This document shows positions 1 through 8,310 of a DNA stretch of 29,544 bases, in pieces. The translations under genes and the position numbers were made by a program. The stretch comes from Bacteroidetes bacterium UBA4416 (GTDB taxonomy: Bacteria > Bacteroidota > Bacteroidia > B-17B0 > Aurantibacillaceae). Location: positions 195,486 through 225,029 of the forward strand of contig DGQK01000022.1 of NCBI GenBank assembly GCA_002390745.1. The letters are read 5' to 3'. Every line of letters starts with the position of its first letter. Position 1 is the stretch's first letter. Below the pieces are notes generated by a model. The model was not told where the DNA came from. It searched no databases and saw only the letters and a list, made by a program, of their open reading frames with translations.

Positions 1-1
1 G

Positions 2-292
2 TTTGAAAGCCGCTTGTTCTTTGTGGATAAGCTCATTGAAATGGGGGCACAGATTATTTTATGCGATCCTCACAGAGCGACCGTGATGGGCCTTGACCGC
101 AAGGTGCAGTTAAGAGCCATCCAGATGGCTTCGCCCGACATCCGTGCAGGTGTGGCCTTGCTGATAGCAGCCATGAGCGCAAAAGGAAAAAGTACCATTT
201 TCAACATTAACCAAATCGATCGTGGTTATCAGAAGATCGATACGCGCCTCAATGCCATTGGTGCCGAGATTATCCGTAAAGAACAACGCTAA
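2..292 (+). CDS. murA: UDP-N-acetylglucosamine 1-carboxyvinyltransferase, C-terminal part
   Basis: Partial gene entering from the left edge; about 96 C-terminal residues are visible, reading from base 2. MurA transfers enolpyruvate from PEP to UDP-GlcNAc, the first committed cytoplasmic step of peptidoglycan synthesis. The fragment has the typical MurA ending: FESRLFFVDKLIEMGA, then ILCDPHRATV, a segment SPDIRAGVALLIAAMSAKGKS, and a terminal INQIDRGYQKIDTRLNAIGA block close to consensus. The catalytic Cys loop lies outside the window. It stops 4 bases before the next start, so it may lead the envelope-redox genes that follow, although murA is essential and probably has its own promoter upstream. 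Identification rests on these conserved blocks and is firm. Confidence 0.93.
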   Translation, partial: FESRLFFVDKLIEMGAQIILCDPHRATVMGLDRKVQLRAIQMASPDIRAGVALLIAAMSAKGKSTIFNINQIDRGYQKIDTRLNAIGAEIIRKEQR

Positions 293-296
293 GCTT

Positions 297-917
297 ATGA
301 ACTTACTCTACTGCCGGATAACTGTTGTGGCTCTGCTCAGCCTGGCACTCGCTAATTGTAAGCACCATCGGGAGGCAACACAAAGCCCTTCTGCTACCTC
401 GTCCACGACAGGCAAGCCTGAAAAAACAGACGCAAAGAACGACAAAGGCTCGGTGAAAATAGATGTGGTGGAAGGCCTTAACCTTGGAAACAAAGCGCCG
501 GAGATAGAGATGGCCGACCCTTCGGGCAAAGTCGTTAAGTTATCTTCTTTAAAAGGAAAGCTGGTGCTGATCGATTTCTGGGCCAGCTGGTGCGGCCCAT
601 GCCGCATGGAAAACCCCACCCTGGTAACAACCTACGCCACCTATCACAACAGTGAGTTTGTAGCAGGCAAAGGTTTCGAAGTGTTCAGTGTATCGCTCGA
701 CAGCGATAAAAACCGCTGGATCAATGCTATCGAAAAAGATAAGCTCAGCTGGCCTTACCATGTATGCGATATGATGCAGTGGAACAATGCCGCCGCATTG
801 AAGTATAAAGTAAACAGTATCCCAAGCAATGTCTTGATCGACGGAAATGGAATAATTATTGCTAAGAACCTTCGGGGTGAGGATTTGCCAACCAAGATCC
901 AATCCTTAAAAAAGTAA
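297..917 (+). CDS. TlpA-like thioredoxin-fold lipoprotein (thiol-disulfide oxidoreductase)
   Basis: 206 residues from ATG 297; the same frame is open further upstream, but that would overlap murA and bury the signal peptide. Residues 1-20 form a signal peptide ending LALAN before Cys21. The -1 Asn makes this an imperfect lipobox, so lipidation is likely but not certain. A Ser/Thr/Lys-rich linker (25-60) leads to a TlpA/ResA-like domain (~62-200) with active site WCGPC (Cys99, Cys102) in FWASWCGPCRMENP and the cis-proline at Pro176 (NSIPSNVLID). Such proteins reduce or exchange disulfides on the outer side of the cytoplasmic membrane. The insert before the cis-Pro region (KGFEVFSVSLDSDKNRW) is matched in the next gene (GNGFDMILVALQNDKNAW), so the two are paralogs. 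Specific client proteins are unknown. Confidence 0.85.
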   Translation: MNLLYCRITVVALLSLALANCKHHREATQSPSATSSTTGKPEKTDAKNDKGSVKIDVVEGLNLGNKAPEIEMADPSGKVVKLSSLKGKLVLIDFWASWCGPCRMENPTLVTTYATYHNSEFVAGKGFEVFSVSLDSDKNRWINAIEKDKLSWPYHVCDMMQWNNAAALKYKVNSIPSNVLIDGNGIIIAKNLRGEDLPTKIQSLKK

Positions 918-920
918 TAT

Positions 921-2165
921 ATGCGCTCATTTCTATCTTTTCTTCTGGCCTGTGTAGGGTCATTTACTCTCTTTTCGCAAACTGCCACCACGGGATTAAC
1001 CGTTGGAGAACAATGCCCATCCATAGTTGCCAATACCTCCGATAATTCCATCCAGAGCTTCGTATTCCCCAATGCCGGGAAAATCACCCTGCTTCATTTC
1101 TGGTCTTCTTCCAATCCCGAATCAGTCAGGGACTTTTTTCGTTATTCTTTAATTTACAGCAAATATGCATCGGAAGATTATAAAGCCGGCAACGGCTTTG
1201 ATATGATCCTTGTCGCCTTGCAGAACGACAAAAATGCCTGGCTGGCCGATATTGCTAAATTCAATTTACAGGAGGCAAAAAACGGGATCTGTTTAAAAGG
1301 CATCGATGATTTTTACGTGAAAAATTTTAAGCTGAGCGGAACACCGGCCACTCTGCTGATAGACGAGCAGGGGAAGATCATTGCCGTGAATCCTGATGCG
1401 AGTACCACCATCCGCATCCTGGACGACAGGCGTAATTATGCCGGCGAGGACAAGCCGGTGACAAAGGTCAGCGGCCAGATCCTCCTCAAAAATGCGATGC
1501 TGTCGCCTTTGATAAATGAGAAAATTTATGTGATCAATGATCGGAAAGATACCGTGCAAACCACTCAGACGAATGGCAATGGGAAGTTTACGCTGAGTAA
1601 CGAGAACCTGGAGGGCATGACGCTCAATATTCATCAATCCGAAAAGATTGGTGCGGGAGATGATGTAGTGCTGGCTAATGAGAAAGGAAAGGTGGTAGCC
1701 GGGTTTACCAGAGGCACTTATGAGTTCCAATACCGCCTGCTCGCCCTGGAGTTGTCTGTCCTGAAACCGGTAGAGGAACCGGAAGTAAAATTAAAATCCT
1801 TTGTGAAAGACCTGTACTTTAGTGAAAACCTGTATGAGGACGGAGGCTATATCCTCTCCCAAAAATCAAAGAGCAGGCTGGATGCCTTATTGGTGAAGCT
1901 GAAAAATTATCCTACCGCTACCGTAGAGATCATTTCTCATTCCGATTGCCGAGGAAGCAATCAAAGCAACCAGGCTCTTTCCCTGAAGCGTTCCGAATCA
2001 GTGGCTCATTATTTCATCAGCAAAGGCATACCCAATAATCGCATCAAAGCCATCGGCAGGGGCGAAGAAGAGCCTCTGAACCAGTGTACGGATGGGGTGC
2101 CTTGTACAGAAAAAGAGCTGGCTCAAAACCGGAGAACAGAATTCCGGTTCTATACATCGAAATAA
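921..2165 (+). CDS. Cysteine-less thioredoxin-fold / OmpA-domain fusion protein
   Basis: 414 residues, starting 3 bases after the TlpA-like gene, so probably co-transcribed. Signal peptide ~1-20 (FTLFSQ). Domain order: thioredoxin-like fold (~25-165), a beta-rich segment (~181-275, VSGQILLK...GKFTL, resembling carboxypeptidase-regulatory-like domains), then an OmpA C-terminal peptidoglycan-binding domain (~297-412) with SHSDCRG, LSLKRSESVAHYF, IGRGEEEP and NRRTEFRF (403-410). In the thioredoxin part the active-site position reads WSSSNPES (61-68) where the upstream paralog has WASWCGPC, so both catalytic cysteines are gone, while the cis-Pro (GTPATLLID, Pro142) remains. It therefore cannot do dithiol chemistry and more likely binds substrate or acts as a scaffold held at the cell wall. 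Domain calls are firm, the role is inferred. Confidence 0.82.
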   Translation: MRSFLSFLLACVGSFTLFSQTATTGLTVGEQCPSIVANTSDNSIQSFVFPNAGKITLLHFWSSSNPESVRDFFRYSLIYSKYASEDYKAGNGFDMILVALQNDKNAWLADIAKFNLQEAKNGICLKGIDDFYVKNFKLSGTPATLLIDEQGKIIAVNPDASTTIRILDDRRNYAGEDKPVTKVSGQILLKNAMLSPLINEKIYVINDRKDTVQTTQTNGNGKFTLSNENLEGMTLNIHQSEKIGAGDDVVLANEKGKVVAGFTRGTYEFQYRLLALELSVLKPVEEPEVKLKSFVKDLYFSENLYEDGGYILSQKSKSRLDALLVKLKNYPTATVEIISHSDCRGSNQSNQALSLKRSESVAHYFISKGIPNNRIKAIGRGEEEPLNQCTDGVPCTEKELAQNRRTEFRFYTSK

Positions 2166-2175
2166 TACGGCAACC

Positions 2176-2646
2176 ATGTTCAAACTGGCCTATAGTATCG
2201 CGTTTACAGCCCTCAGCTCTCTGCTCACAGCGCAGAAGACATTTCCTCAGGAATTGTCGCTAGCCGGCTTTACATTTAAAAATAAGGCAGGAGCAGTAGA
2301 AGAGTATACCCCGGCCAGGAAAGAAAAAAAAATCTTCCTATTCTATGACGTGAAGTCGGAAGCCTGGGCAGAGCTGATGTACAGCGGGGCAAAATTCATT
2401 TTCGACAAGGACGCCTCTATTTTCCCAATTTATTTTTCGGGGCAGCTCACCAAAAAAGCTTCTAAGGATTTTGAGTCGGATATTCCTACGCAGATCTATT
2501 CCACGCCCATGAAGTCCATCTTCAAACAGTTTAACTTAACAGAAGCCGATTACCCGATCCTCGTGGTTTATGATGAGAAAAACCAGCTGAAAGGCTATGC
2601 CCGAACCACCGAAGACATCCTGAAGCTGGCGCCGGATTCCAGGTAA
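2176..2646 (+). CDS. Small secreted protein, possible degenerate thioredoxin fold
   Basis: 156 residues from ATG 2176, ten bases after the preceding stop. The frame is open upstream to 2092, but that would overlap the OmpA domain of the previous gene and hide the signal peptide MFKLAYSIAFTALSSLLTAQ (1-20). No family is recognised with confidence. The pattern of a strand KIFLFYDV, a helix, a strand IFPIYF and a late segment ADYPILVVYDEKNQLKGYA resembles the second half of a thioredoxin fold (Pro-strand-D-x-x-x-x-hairpin). There is no cysteine in the mature protein. Position after two thioredoxin-fold genes supports that guess. Third gene of the probable operon and periplasmic or exported; function unknown. 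Confidence 0.6.
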   Translation: MFKLAYSIAFTALSSLLTAQKTFPQELSLAGFTFKNKAGAVEEYTPARKEKKIFLFYDVKSEAWAELMYSGAKFIFDKDASIFPIYFSGQLTKKASKDFESDIPTQIYSTPMKSIFKQFNLTEADYPILVVYDEKNQLKGYARTTEDILKLAPDSR

Positions 2647-2877
2647 GATTTCCTCCGGGCCCCACCATTTCTCAGCAGATCTTACAACATGATAAAAAAA
2701 TGTTTTGATGCGTCCTATGTGCAGCCGGCATGTGAAATAAAAAAATCAAAAATCTTTTTGCTTAACAGAGCCTTTGACAACCGATACCGGCAGAAGTGCA
2801 CTTTTGTTTTTCTGATGTATAGCCTGGTGGAGTTGTAGCCTTGTCAGAGACTACCAGCAGTTTTACACGAGACGGAA

Positions 2878-5800
2878 TTATTTTAACACCGTGACGTGAC
2901 CGCGCTTTTCATACTCCACTTTATCAATGCCCTTACCGGTGATGGCGTATACGTATACATCCTCCGCCACGGGTTTTCCCTTGTAGGTGCCGTCCCAGGA
3001 GATGGCCACATCGTTGGATTCGAACAATAAGGCGCCCCAGCGGTCGAATATTTTAATGTTGTATTCGATCATGTTAGTCGTGGGAATCAGGAAGACGTCG
3101 TTCAGCTGATCGCCATTGGGGGTGAAGGTATTAGGCACGTACAGGGAAGACTCCTTTACCACATCTACTTTGAGGCAGGCATCGCTCTTGCATCCGTTGC
3201 CGTTGTATGCTGTTACGCAATACTCCGTTGTTTCGGAAGGGTGTAAGCGGATGCTGCTGCTGAAGCTGCCTTCGCTCCATGAAAAATGTTCGCCGCCGGA
3301 GGCGGTCAGCGTCAGCTCGTCGCCTTCTGCCACATAGGTGGATGATGGCGTGATCGTTGCCGAAGGACTTGATTTCACGTCTACCCGGGAGGTTTCGCTT
3401 GCGGTGCATCCGTTCAAAACATACGTCACCGTATAGGTGCTGCTGGCAGAGGGTGATATGGCAATACTGCCGGCGGTGTGATTGCCGGGTTGCCATTTAT
3501 AAGAGCCGCCGCCTGAAGAAGGTATTGCCGTAAGCAATGCATGTTCTCCTTCGCATACGCTTACTGAATTCACCGACAGGGAAGGTGTAGGGTTTATCTC
3601 CAGGGCAAAATAGGTCGTTTCGTTGCATACGCCTTGCGAAGTATAGCTTACCGTATAAGTGTTCGGTGAACTTAAAGCCATATTGATGGAGCCGGTTGCA
3701 TGGTCGATGGACAGGCCTGCCGGAGAGGCATTGAAACTTCCTCCTGTAACGCCGCTGATGAGGGGGGCAGGATCGGCAGAAGAGGAAAGGCAATACACTG
3801 AAGACGGGTAGCTGAAGCCGGCGCTATTCAGGGGAACCACGGTAAGCGTGCTGGTTGCTGAAATACTGCATGTATTGATCGTTCCGGTGACGGTATAGAT
3901 AGTTGTACTTGCCGGGTTGGCTGTTACCATGCTTCCTGTGGAGGCGCTTAAGCCAAGGGACGGAGCCCAGGTGTAGCTGGTACCGCCGCTTACCGTGAGG
4001 ATTGCCGAACCGGAGGCGCAAAGGCTTGCGGAGCTTACGGATAAGGCCGGCAGATGGATCACCGTTAAGGTAAGCGTTACCGGTGTTGCCTGGCATGAGC
4101 CGCTGGCTCCGCTAATGGTATATACCATGCTTGCCTGCGGGTTAGCTGTTACCACACTGCCGGTGGTGCCCGATAGGCCAGTGGCCGGGCTCCAGGTGTA
4201 GCTTGCGGCGCCGCTGGCTGTCAACACTGCCGAAGCCGTGCCGCAAACCGTTTGTGAGGCAGCAGTGATCACCGGGCTTGCTACAACGCTCACAGTGGCT
4301 GTTACCGGAGCAATGGGGCAGGCGCCGGAAGTAGCCGTAATAGTATACACTGTTGTAGAAACCGGATTGGCTGTAACGATGCTGCCTGTAGAAGAGGAAA
4401 GCGAGGCCACAGGTGCCCAGCTGTAGCTCGCTGCGCCGCTTGCGATTAGCGTGGCTGTTCCTGAAGGACAAATGCTTTCAGAGTTTACAGAAACGACAGG
4501 AACGGAAAGTACCGTTACCGTGGATGTAGCGATGGCTCCTCCGCAGCCGGCGATAGTGCCGCTCACTGTATATACGATTGTGGACGCCGGATTGGCAATA
4601 ACCACAGAGCCATTGACAGAGGAGAGGCCGGTCGCAGGGCCCCATGTGTATGTCGTAGCGCCAGTGGCTGTTAACGTCGCTGTTCCGCCGGGACAAATCG
4701 TTGCCGGGTTGACAGTAACGGTCGGAGTGGTGACGACGTTAACGGTTACGGTAATTGGTGAAGCCGCGCAGGAGCCGTTACTTCCGTTGAGTGTATACAC
4801 TGTAGTGACAGGAGGATTGGCAACTGTGGTGGCACTGTTCACAGAAGACAGGTTGCCGGCAGGGCTCCAGGTATAGGATGATGCACCGCTGGCGCTTAGT
4901 GTGGCTGAGCCGGAGCTGCAAATGGTTTGTGAGCTGGCCGCAAGAACAGGGCTGGGTAATACGGTAACAGTGGCTGTTGCAGGAGATACAGCGCAGGTAC
5001 CGCCGCTGCCGGTAATGGTGTACACGGTTGTGCTGCCGGGGCTAGCAACGACCACGCTGCCGCTTGTAGCAGAGAGGCCCGATGCCGGAGTCCAGCTGTA
5101 GCTGATAGAGCCATTTGCCGTTAAGGTAGCGGCACTGCTGCTGCAGATGGTTGCGGAGTTAACGCTTAATGGCGTTACGGGATTTACCGTTACGGTAGAG
5201 GTGATGGTCTTGACAGGACATGAGGCTACGCTTCCGGAAATGGTATACACGGTTGTTGCAGCAGGATTGGCCGTGACCATGCTGCCTGTGGCAGAGCTCA
5301 GGCTGGCGGCAGGTGTCCAGGTAAAATTAGATGCTCCGCTTGCCGTTAAGGTAGCAGAGCTGCCGCTGCAGATCGTCGCCGAATTAACCGTCAGGTTAGT
5401 AGAGAGAAATTGAACATCCACGTCGTCAATGGCCATATGGTGGTCATTGCCGCTGTCATCCGGATCATTCCAGCGTAATAAAATATAGGAGTTATTAGGA
5501 ATGGTAACCGTGATGCAGGCCGACATGTTAGCCATCTGGGTACATGGATAGCCCATCACCTGGGAGCTTCCGCTGGTACTGTTACTTTGAAGTTGGGTGA
5601 AGTTGAGTGCCGTCACGTTAGTTCCGCCTCCTGCGCCGATTGCCGGTGGCGTGGCACCAACGATGTAATCAAAGCCTATCACGTTGACAGCGCCGTTTTG
5701 CGCCAGGGAGAGCTGGTAACCTTTATAGCTGACGCGGACGTGGCTTACCGCCGAACCGGTGGTGTTCTGCAATACTACACCGTAACGCAAAGTACCAGAG

Positions 5801-6072
5801 CTTCCGCTGGCCCTCGAGCCTATTTTCTGATCATTATTGCCATTGCATTCGTAAGTGTAAAAGCCGCCGGTATTGCTGGGAGGAGAGCTTGTGATGTCCT
5901 GGTGCGATTGAAAGGTACCAACCATATACCATCCCGGATAAGTGACATTGTTTGTCCAGGAATTGATATCGACGGTACCAAAATCCTGGAAATACGAGCC
6001 TGTGGAAACAGGCACCTGAGCAAGGGATGTCAGGCTCAGGATGATCATAACTATAGCGGAGAATGCCCTCAT
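2878..6072 (-). CDS. Large secreted Ig-like repeat protein with T9SS type B (CHU_C) sorting domain
   Basis: 1064 residues. Signal peptide 1-19 (ILSLTSLAQ). Residues 20-~224 form a domain shared with the divergent neighbour, ending ILLRWNDPDDSGNDHHMAIDDVDVQF. Then seven Ig-like repeats (~226-750) of exactly 75 residues: first cysteines at 235, 310, 385, 460, 535, 610 and 685, second ones always 50 residues later, suggesting a disulfide in each. Each repeat has the pattern ATLTASG..SYTW.PA.GLS...GSVV.ANP..TTVYT. A different domain (~751-828) and two more divergent Ig-like units (~829-975) follow. The C-terminus (978-1064: YVPNTFTPNGDQLNDVF, IKIFDRWGALLFE, WDGTYKGK) is the gliding-motility-associated/CHU_C domain, known as a type B signal for type IX secretion. 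Likely a cell-surface or released adhesin-like protein; ligand unknown. Confidence 0.88.
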   Translation of the reverse strand: MRAFSAIVMIILSLTSLAQVPVSTGSYFQDFGTVDINSWTNNVTYPGWYMVGTFQSHQDITSSPPSNTGGFYTYECNGNNDQKIGSRASGSSGTLRYGVVLQNTTGSAVSHVRVSYKGYQLSLAQNGAVNVIGFDYIVGATPPAIGAGGGTNVTALNFTQLQSNSTSGSSQVMGYPCTQMANMSACITVTIPNNSYILLRWNDPDDSGNDHHMAIDDVDVQFLSTNLTVNSATICSGSSATLTASGASNFTWTPAASLSSATGSMVTANPAATTVYTISGSVASCPVKTITSTVTVNPVTPLSVNSATICSSSAATLTANGSISYSWTPASGLSATSGSVVVASPGSTTVYTITGSGGTCAVSPATATVTVLPSPVLAASSQTICSSGSATLSASGASSYTWSPAGNLSSVNSATTVANPPVTTVYTLNGSNGSCAASPITVTVNVVTTPTVTVNPATICPGGTATLTATGATTYTWGPATGLSSVNGSVVIANPASTIVYTVSGTIAGCGGAIATSTVTVLSVPVVSVNSESICPSGTATLIASGAASYSWAPVASLSSSTGSIVTANPVSTTVYTITATSGACPIAPVTATVSVVASPVITAASQTVCGTASAVLTASGAASYTWSPATGLSGTTGSVVTANPQASMVYTISGASGSCQATPVTLTLTVIHLPALSVSSASLCASGSAILTVSGGTSYTWAPSLGLSASTGSMVTANPASTTIYTVTGTINTCSISATSTLTVVPLNSAGFSYPSSVYCLSSSADPAPLISGVTGGSFNASPAGLSIDHATGSINMALSSPNTYTVSYTSQGVCNETTYFALEINPTPSLSVNSVSVCEGEHALLTAIPSSGGGSYKWQPGNHTAGSIAISPSASSTYTVTYVLNGCTASETSRVDVKSSPSATITPSSTYVAEGDELTLTASGGEHFSWSEGSFSSSIRLHPSETTEYCVTAYNGNGCKSDACLKVDVVKESSLYVPNTFTPNGDQLNDVFLIPTTNMIEYNIKIFDRWGALLFESNDVAISWDGTYKGKPVAEDVYVYAITGKGIDKVEYEKRGHVTVLK
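3823..5397 (-). repeat. Seven tandem 225-bp units encoding Ig-like domains
   Basis: In-gene tandem array corresponding to residues ~226-750 of the T9SS cargo protein. The unit length is exactly 225 bp across all seven copies, judged from the positions of the two conserved cysteines in each. The copies differ in sequence, so the array is old or diversified rather than a recent slippage product. Confidence 0.85.
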
Positions 6073-6094
6073 CTACGTCTTAAATTTAAAGTAT

Positions 6095-6102
6095 CAAATT
6101 TA
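6095..6102 (-). promoter_or_regulatory. Possible -7 promoter element for the repeat protein gene
   Basis: On the minus strand this reads TAAATTTG, an exact match to the Bacteroidota -7 consensus TAnnTTTG, 22 bases before the start codon at 6072. No convincing TTG -33 element lies at the expected distance. The short leader is plausible, but AT-rich DNA makes chance matches easy. Confidence 0.35.
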
Positions 6103-6394
6103 AAGCATCTAAGCGGTTTCGGACTATTTTGCTCCCGGAAGGGAATGATCAAAACTCCTGTAGGATGTTCGCCTAATCTGCCGCAAAGTTAGGCAATCTA
6201 TGAGAACCTTACATGTTGTTAATATTAAGAAACCGTTGCATTTTAATAACAATAAGCCTTACCTGAAAGCTTTCATTCTGTTGTTTTACAGTCATTTAGT
6301 TTTTTTTGAGTAAAGGATTAGTGTTTTTCTTTTCACCCGCGGATCCTTGAGAAAAACTTAATACAGGCAATAGATTAAATTATCATTGCTGTTT

Positions 6395-6402
6395 TAGTTT
6401 TG
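6395..6402 (+). promoter_or_regulatory. Possible -7 promoter element for the type A cargo gene
   Basis: TAGTTTTG matches TAnnTTTG exactly and would give a leader of roughly 85-90 bases before ATG 6496. The -33 region is not a good match. Confidence 0.4.
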
Positions 6403-6495
6403 TCTGTATCACAAGGGAAGTGAATATCCTACAGGCCTTTCGGATAACAGCAAATTGCCTGAACCACTTTCATTTAAAAACTCCATCTTTTTAAA

Positions 6496-7716
6496 ATGAA
6501 AACACGTTATCTTCTTTTTCTGGCTTTTGTTTGCGGTATAAGCAAGGCGCAGGTCAACATCACAACAGGTACCTATTTTCAAAACTTCGGAACAGCGAAT
6601 ATTACTTCCTGGACCAATAACTCTACGTTCCCCGGTTGGTACATCAGCGGGACCTTTATAGGCCAGGCCAACCTTTCGGGCTCTGCAAATTCTTTCAATT
6701 CGGGTGGGTTTTATTCCTATAACTGCGGCAGCGATTCCAAGATCGGTTCGCGGGCCAGCAGCAGCGCCTCCAACCTGTATTATGGTGTGGTATTGCAAAA
6801 TGCAACGGGCCAAACCATCCGAAGCATCCGGGTGTCTTATACCGGCTATCAGATGAGCCTGGCCTCAAACGGAAATGCTGTCAACACCATAAGCTTTGAT
6901 TACCTTGTATCTGCTGCATCTCCGGCTATTACTGCCGGTGGCGGCACAGGCGTTTCCGCTTTAAATTTCCAGCAGCTTCAGAGCACGGCTACAACCGGTG
7001 GCACCCAGATCAACTGGTATCCCTGCACGCAAAGCACCGTGAAATCAGCCTGCATACCGGTGACGATCGCCAACAATTCCTATATCCTGCTCCGGTGGCG
7101 CGATACGGATGACAGTAATAACGATCATCACATGGCTATAGACGACATCGAAGTGGCATTTGATATGACCGGAGGAACCTGCGCGGTGTTTTTGCCGGTG
7201 GAGCTTCTGTACTTTAAAGCCGCATACAATGGAGCAGGTGTGGATCTGCGCTGGGCAACGGCTTCTGAGAAAAACAACGGTTATTTTACGGTTGAGCGGA
7301 GCCACAACGGGAGCGATTTCGAGGAGCTGATGCAGGTAAAAGGCGCCACGGACGCATCGGGTAAAACCGAATACGGGGAGGAGGATCCGCAGCCCCTGGA
7401 CGGGATCTCCTATTACCGGCTGAAACAAACAGATCGTACCGGAGCTGTGACTTACTCGGCAATAGAAGCAGTGGAGATCCGGACAAAAAACAGTGTGCGG
7501 GTTTTTCCGAACCCCACCAGTACCGGCAGCATTACCGTGGAAGCGGCAGAAGGAGCCCTGATATGCCTTATCGACGCATTGGGGCAAACCGTGCTGGAAA
7601 AACACATCACAGGCCAGCCGCTGAACATTGACCTCAGCGGATCCGGTAAAGGGATCTATACCCTCCTTGTGAATAGCGGCGGGCAGATCAGGGCTCAGAA
7701 AGTGGTGAACGAGTAG
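6496..7716 (+). CDS. Secreted protein with T9SS type A sorting domain
   Basis: 406 residues. Signal peptide 1-18 (LAFVCGISKA). Residues 19-~225 are homologous to the N-terminal domain of the divergent repeat protein: TGTYFQNFGTANITSWTNN, KIGSRASSSASNLYYGVVLQ, conserved Cys177 and Cys186 (YPCTQ...SACI) and ILLRWRDTDDSNNDHHMAIDD. The Asp-rich end suggests a metal-binding beta-sandwich, by inference. Residues ~232-328 are the fibronectin-III-like linker frequent before Bacteroidota sorting tails (LPVELLYFKA, LRWATASEKNNGYFTVERS, YYRLKQTDRTG). Residues 334-406 are a T9SS type A sorting domain (VRVFPNPTSTGSITV, GKGIYTLLV, QKVVNE), removed on export in known cases. Probably outer-membrane-anchored or released; substrate unknown. 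Confidence 0.87.
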   Translation: MKTRYLLFLAFVCGISKAQVNITTGTYFQNFGTANITSWTNNSTFPGWYISGTFIGQANLSGSANSFNSGGFYSYNCGSDSKIGSRASSSASNLYYGVVLQNATGQTIRSIRVSYTGYQMSLASNGNAVNTISFDYLVSAASPAITAGGGTGVSALNFQQLQSTATTGGTQINWYPCTQSTVKSACIPVTIANNSYILLRWRDTDDSNNDHHMAIDDIEVAFDMTGGTCAVFLPVELLYFKAAYNGAGVDLRWATASEKNNGYFTVERSHNGSDFEELMQVKGATDASGKTEYGEEDPQPLDGISYYRLKQTDRTGAVTYSAIEAVEIRTKNSVRVFPNPTSTGSITVEAAEGALICLIDALGQTVLEKHITGQPLNIDLSGSGKGIYTLLVNSGGQIRAQKVVNE

Positions 7717-7722
7717 GGGAGG

Positions 7723-8136
7723 TTATAAAAAGGTTTGCAGCCATTTGACAGCATCGCCCTCATTCGAAAATACCCTGGTTGGCCGCCCGGGTTTGTTGAA
7801 CTTCAGGTAAAAATTTCCAATGAACTTATGCCCGAAATTTGTGGCGATGTAAGCATCTGCCGAGGCATAAGGACAGGCGCCTTCCTGCGCCCAGAACTCA
7901 CGCGTTTCCACCGGCGGTATGGCAAACTCATCCAGGGTAACCAGCATCGGTGCTTTTTGGTAGTTCAGCATACGCCCCATCACCAGGCTGAACTGTTTCA
8001 ACGAATCGACGTTGAAGTCCAGGCTGCTTGACGTGTGAGAGTGCAGGATCCCGTCGCTTCGTAAACGGAGTGTAAAGGCTTCGCAAACCTCCGTTGCGAT
8101 GATCCTGACAGTGGTATGCGGGATAGCATTGCTCAT
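7723..8136 (-). CDS. STAS/SpoIIAA-like domain protein of unknown role
   Basis: 137 residues with no signal peptide, so cytoplasmic. The layout matches the small STAS/SEC14-like proteins common in Bacteroidota: an early strand ending in LRSDGILHSHT, a helix around SLDFNVDSLKQF, a strand PMLVTLDEF, then SADAYIATNFGHKFIGNFYLKFNKPGRP and the ending TRVFSNEGDAVKWLQTFL. Such proteins are small alpha/beta modules without a known active site. It converges on the type A cargo gene, their stops only 6 bases apart. Family assignment is from pattern memory and moderate; no function should be inferred. Confidence 0.6.
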   Translation of the reverse strand: MSNAIPHTTVRIIATEVCEAFTLRLRSDGILHSHTSSSLDFNVDSLKQFSLVMGRMLNYQKAPMLVTLDEFAIPPVETREFWAQEGACPYASADAYIATNFGHKFIGNFYLKFNKPGRPTRVFSNEGDAVKWLQTFL

Positions 8137-8260
8137 GAGAAACCGTTTAAGGAGAGAAGTCCGGTCTATTTAATTTACATTATTTTATGCTGCTTGTCAA
8201 GCCCTGTATGAGAAAGCTTCTGTGAACCTTATCGTTTCTGAGTTATGATTTACAGAAAAC

Positions 8261-8292
8261 AACAAAGCCCGGTCATGCGACCAGGCTTTGTT
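8261..8292 (-). terminator. Rho-independent terminator of the acyl-CoA dehydrogenase gene
   Basis: Arms AACAAAGCC (8261-8269) and GGCTTTGTT (8284-8292) pair perfectly, followed inwards by one mismatch and a GGT/ACC pairing round a 6-base loop. On the minus strand the stem is followed by the T-rich run GTTTTCTG. It lies 18 bases beyond the stop of the minus-strand gene. Confidence 0.85.
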
Positions 8293-8310
8293 TAAGAACA
8301 AAATAAAAGA

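Larger units (their letters stand above)
6073..6495. other. 423-bp divergent intergenic region
   Basis: Spacer between two divergently transcribed T9SS cargo genes. It is AT-rich, carries one candidate promoter element for each direction, and no open frame or RNA gene that I can support. The two genes share a domain and could share regulation from this spacer. Confidence 0.6.

Noticed and set aside
2643..2685. Inverted repeat GTAAGAT/ATCTTAC after the small secreted protein gene
   Set aside because: Only 7 bp with a 29-base loop and no T-run on either strand, so not convincing as a terminator. I saw no other terminator in 2647-2877.
3995..5413. Series of long plus-strand frames opposite the Ig-like repeats
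   Set aside because: They recur with the repeat period and are the complement of Ala/Thr/Val/Ser-rich codons in the minus-strand gene; none has a recognisable domain or start region.
8180..8210. TTGACA followed by a T/A-rich hexamer upstream of the STAS-like gene (minus strand)
   Set aside because: Resembles an enterobacterial sigma-70 promoter, but Bacteroidota use a different consensus and the -10 match is weak.
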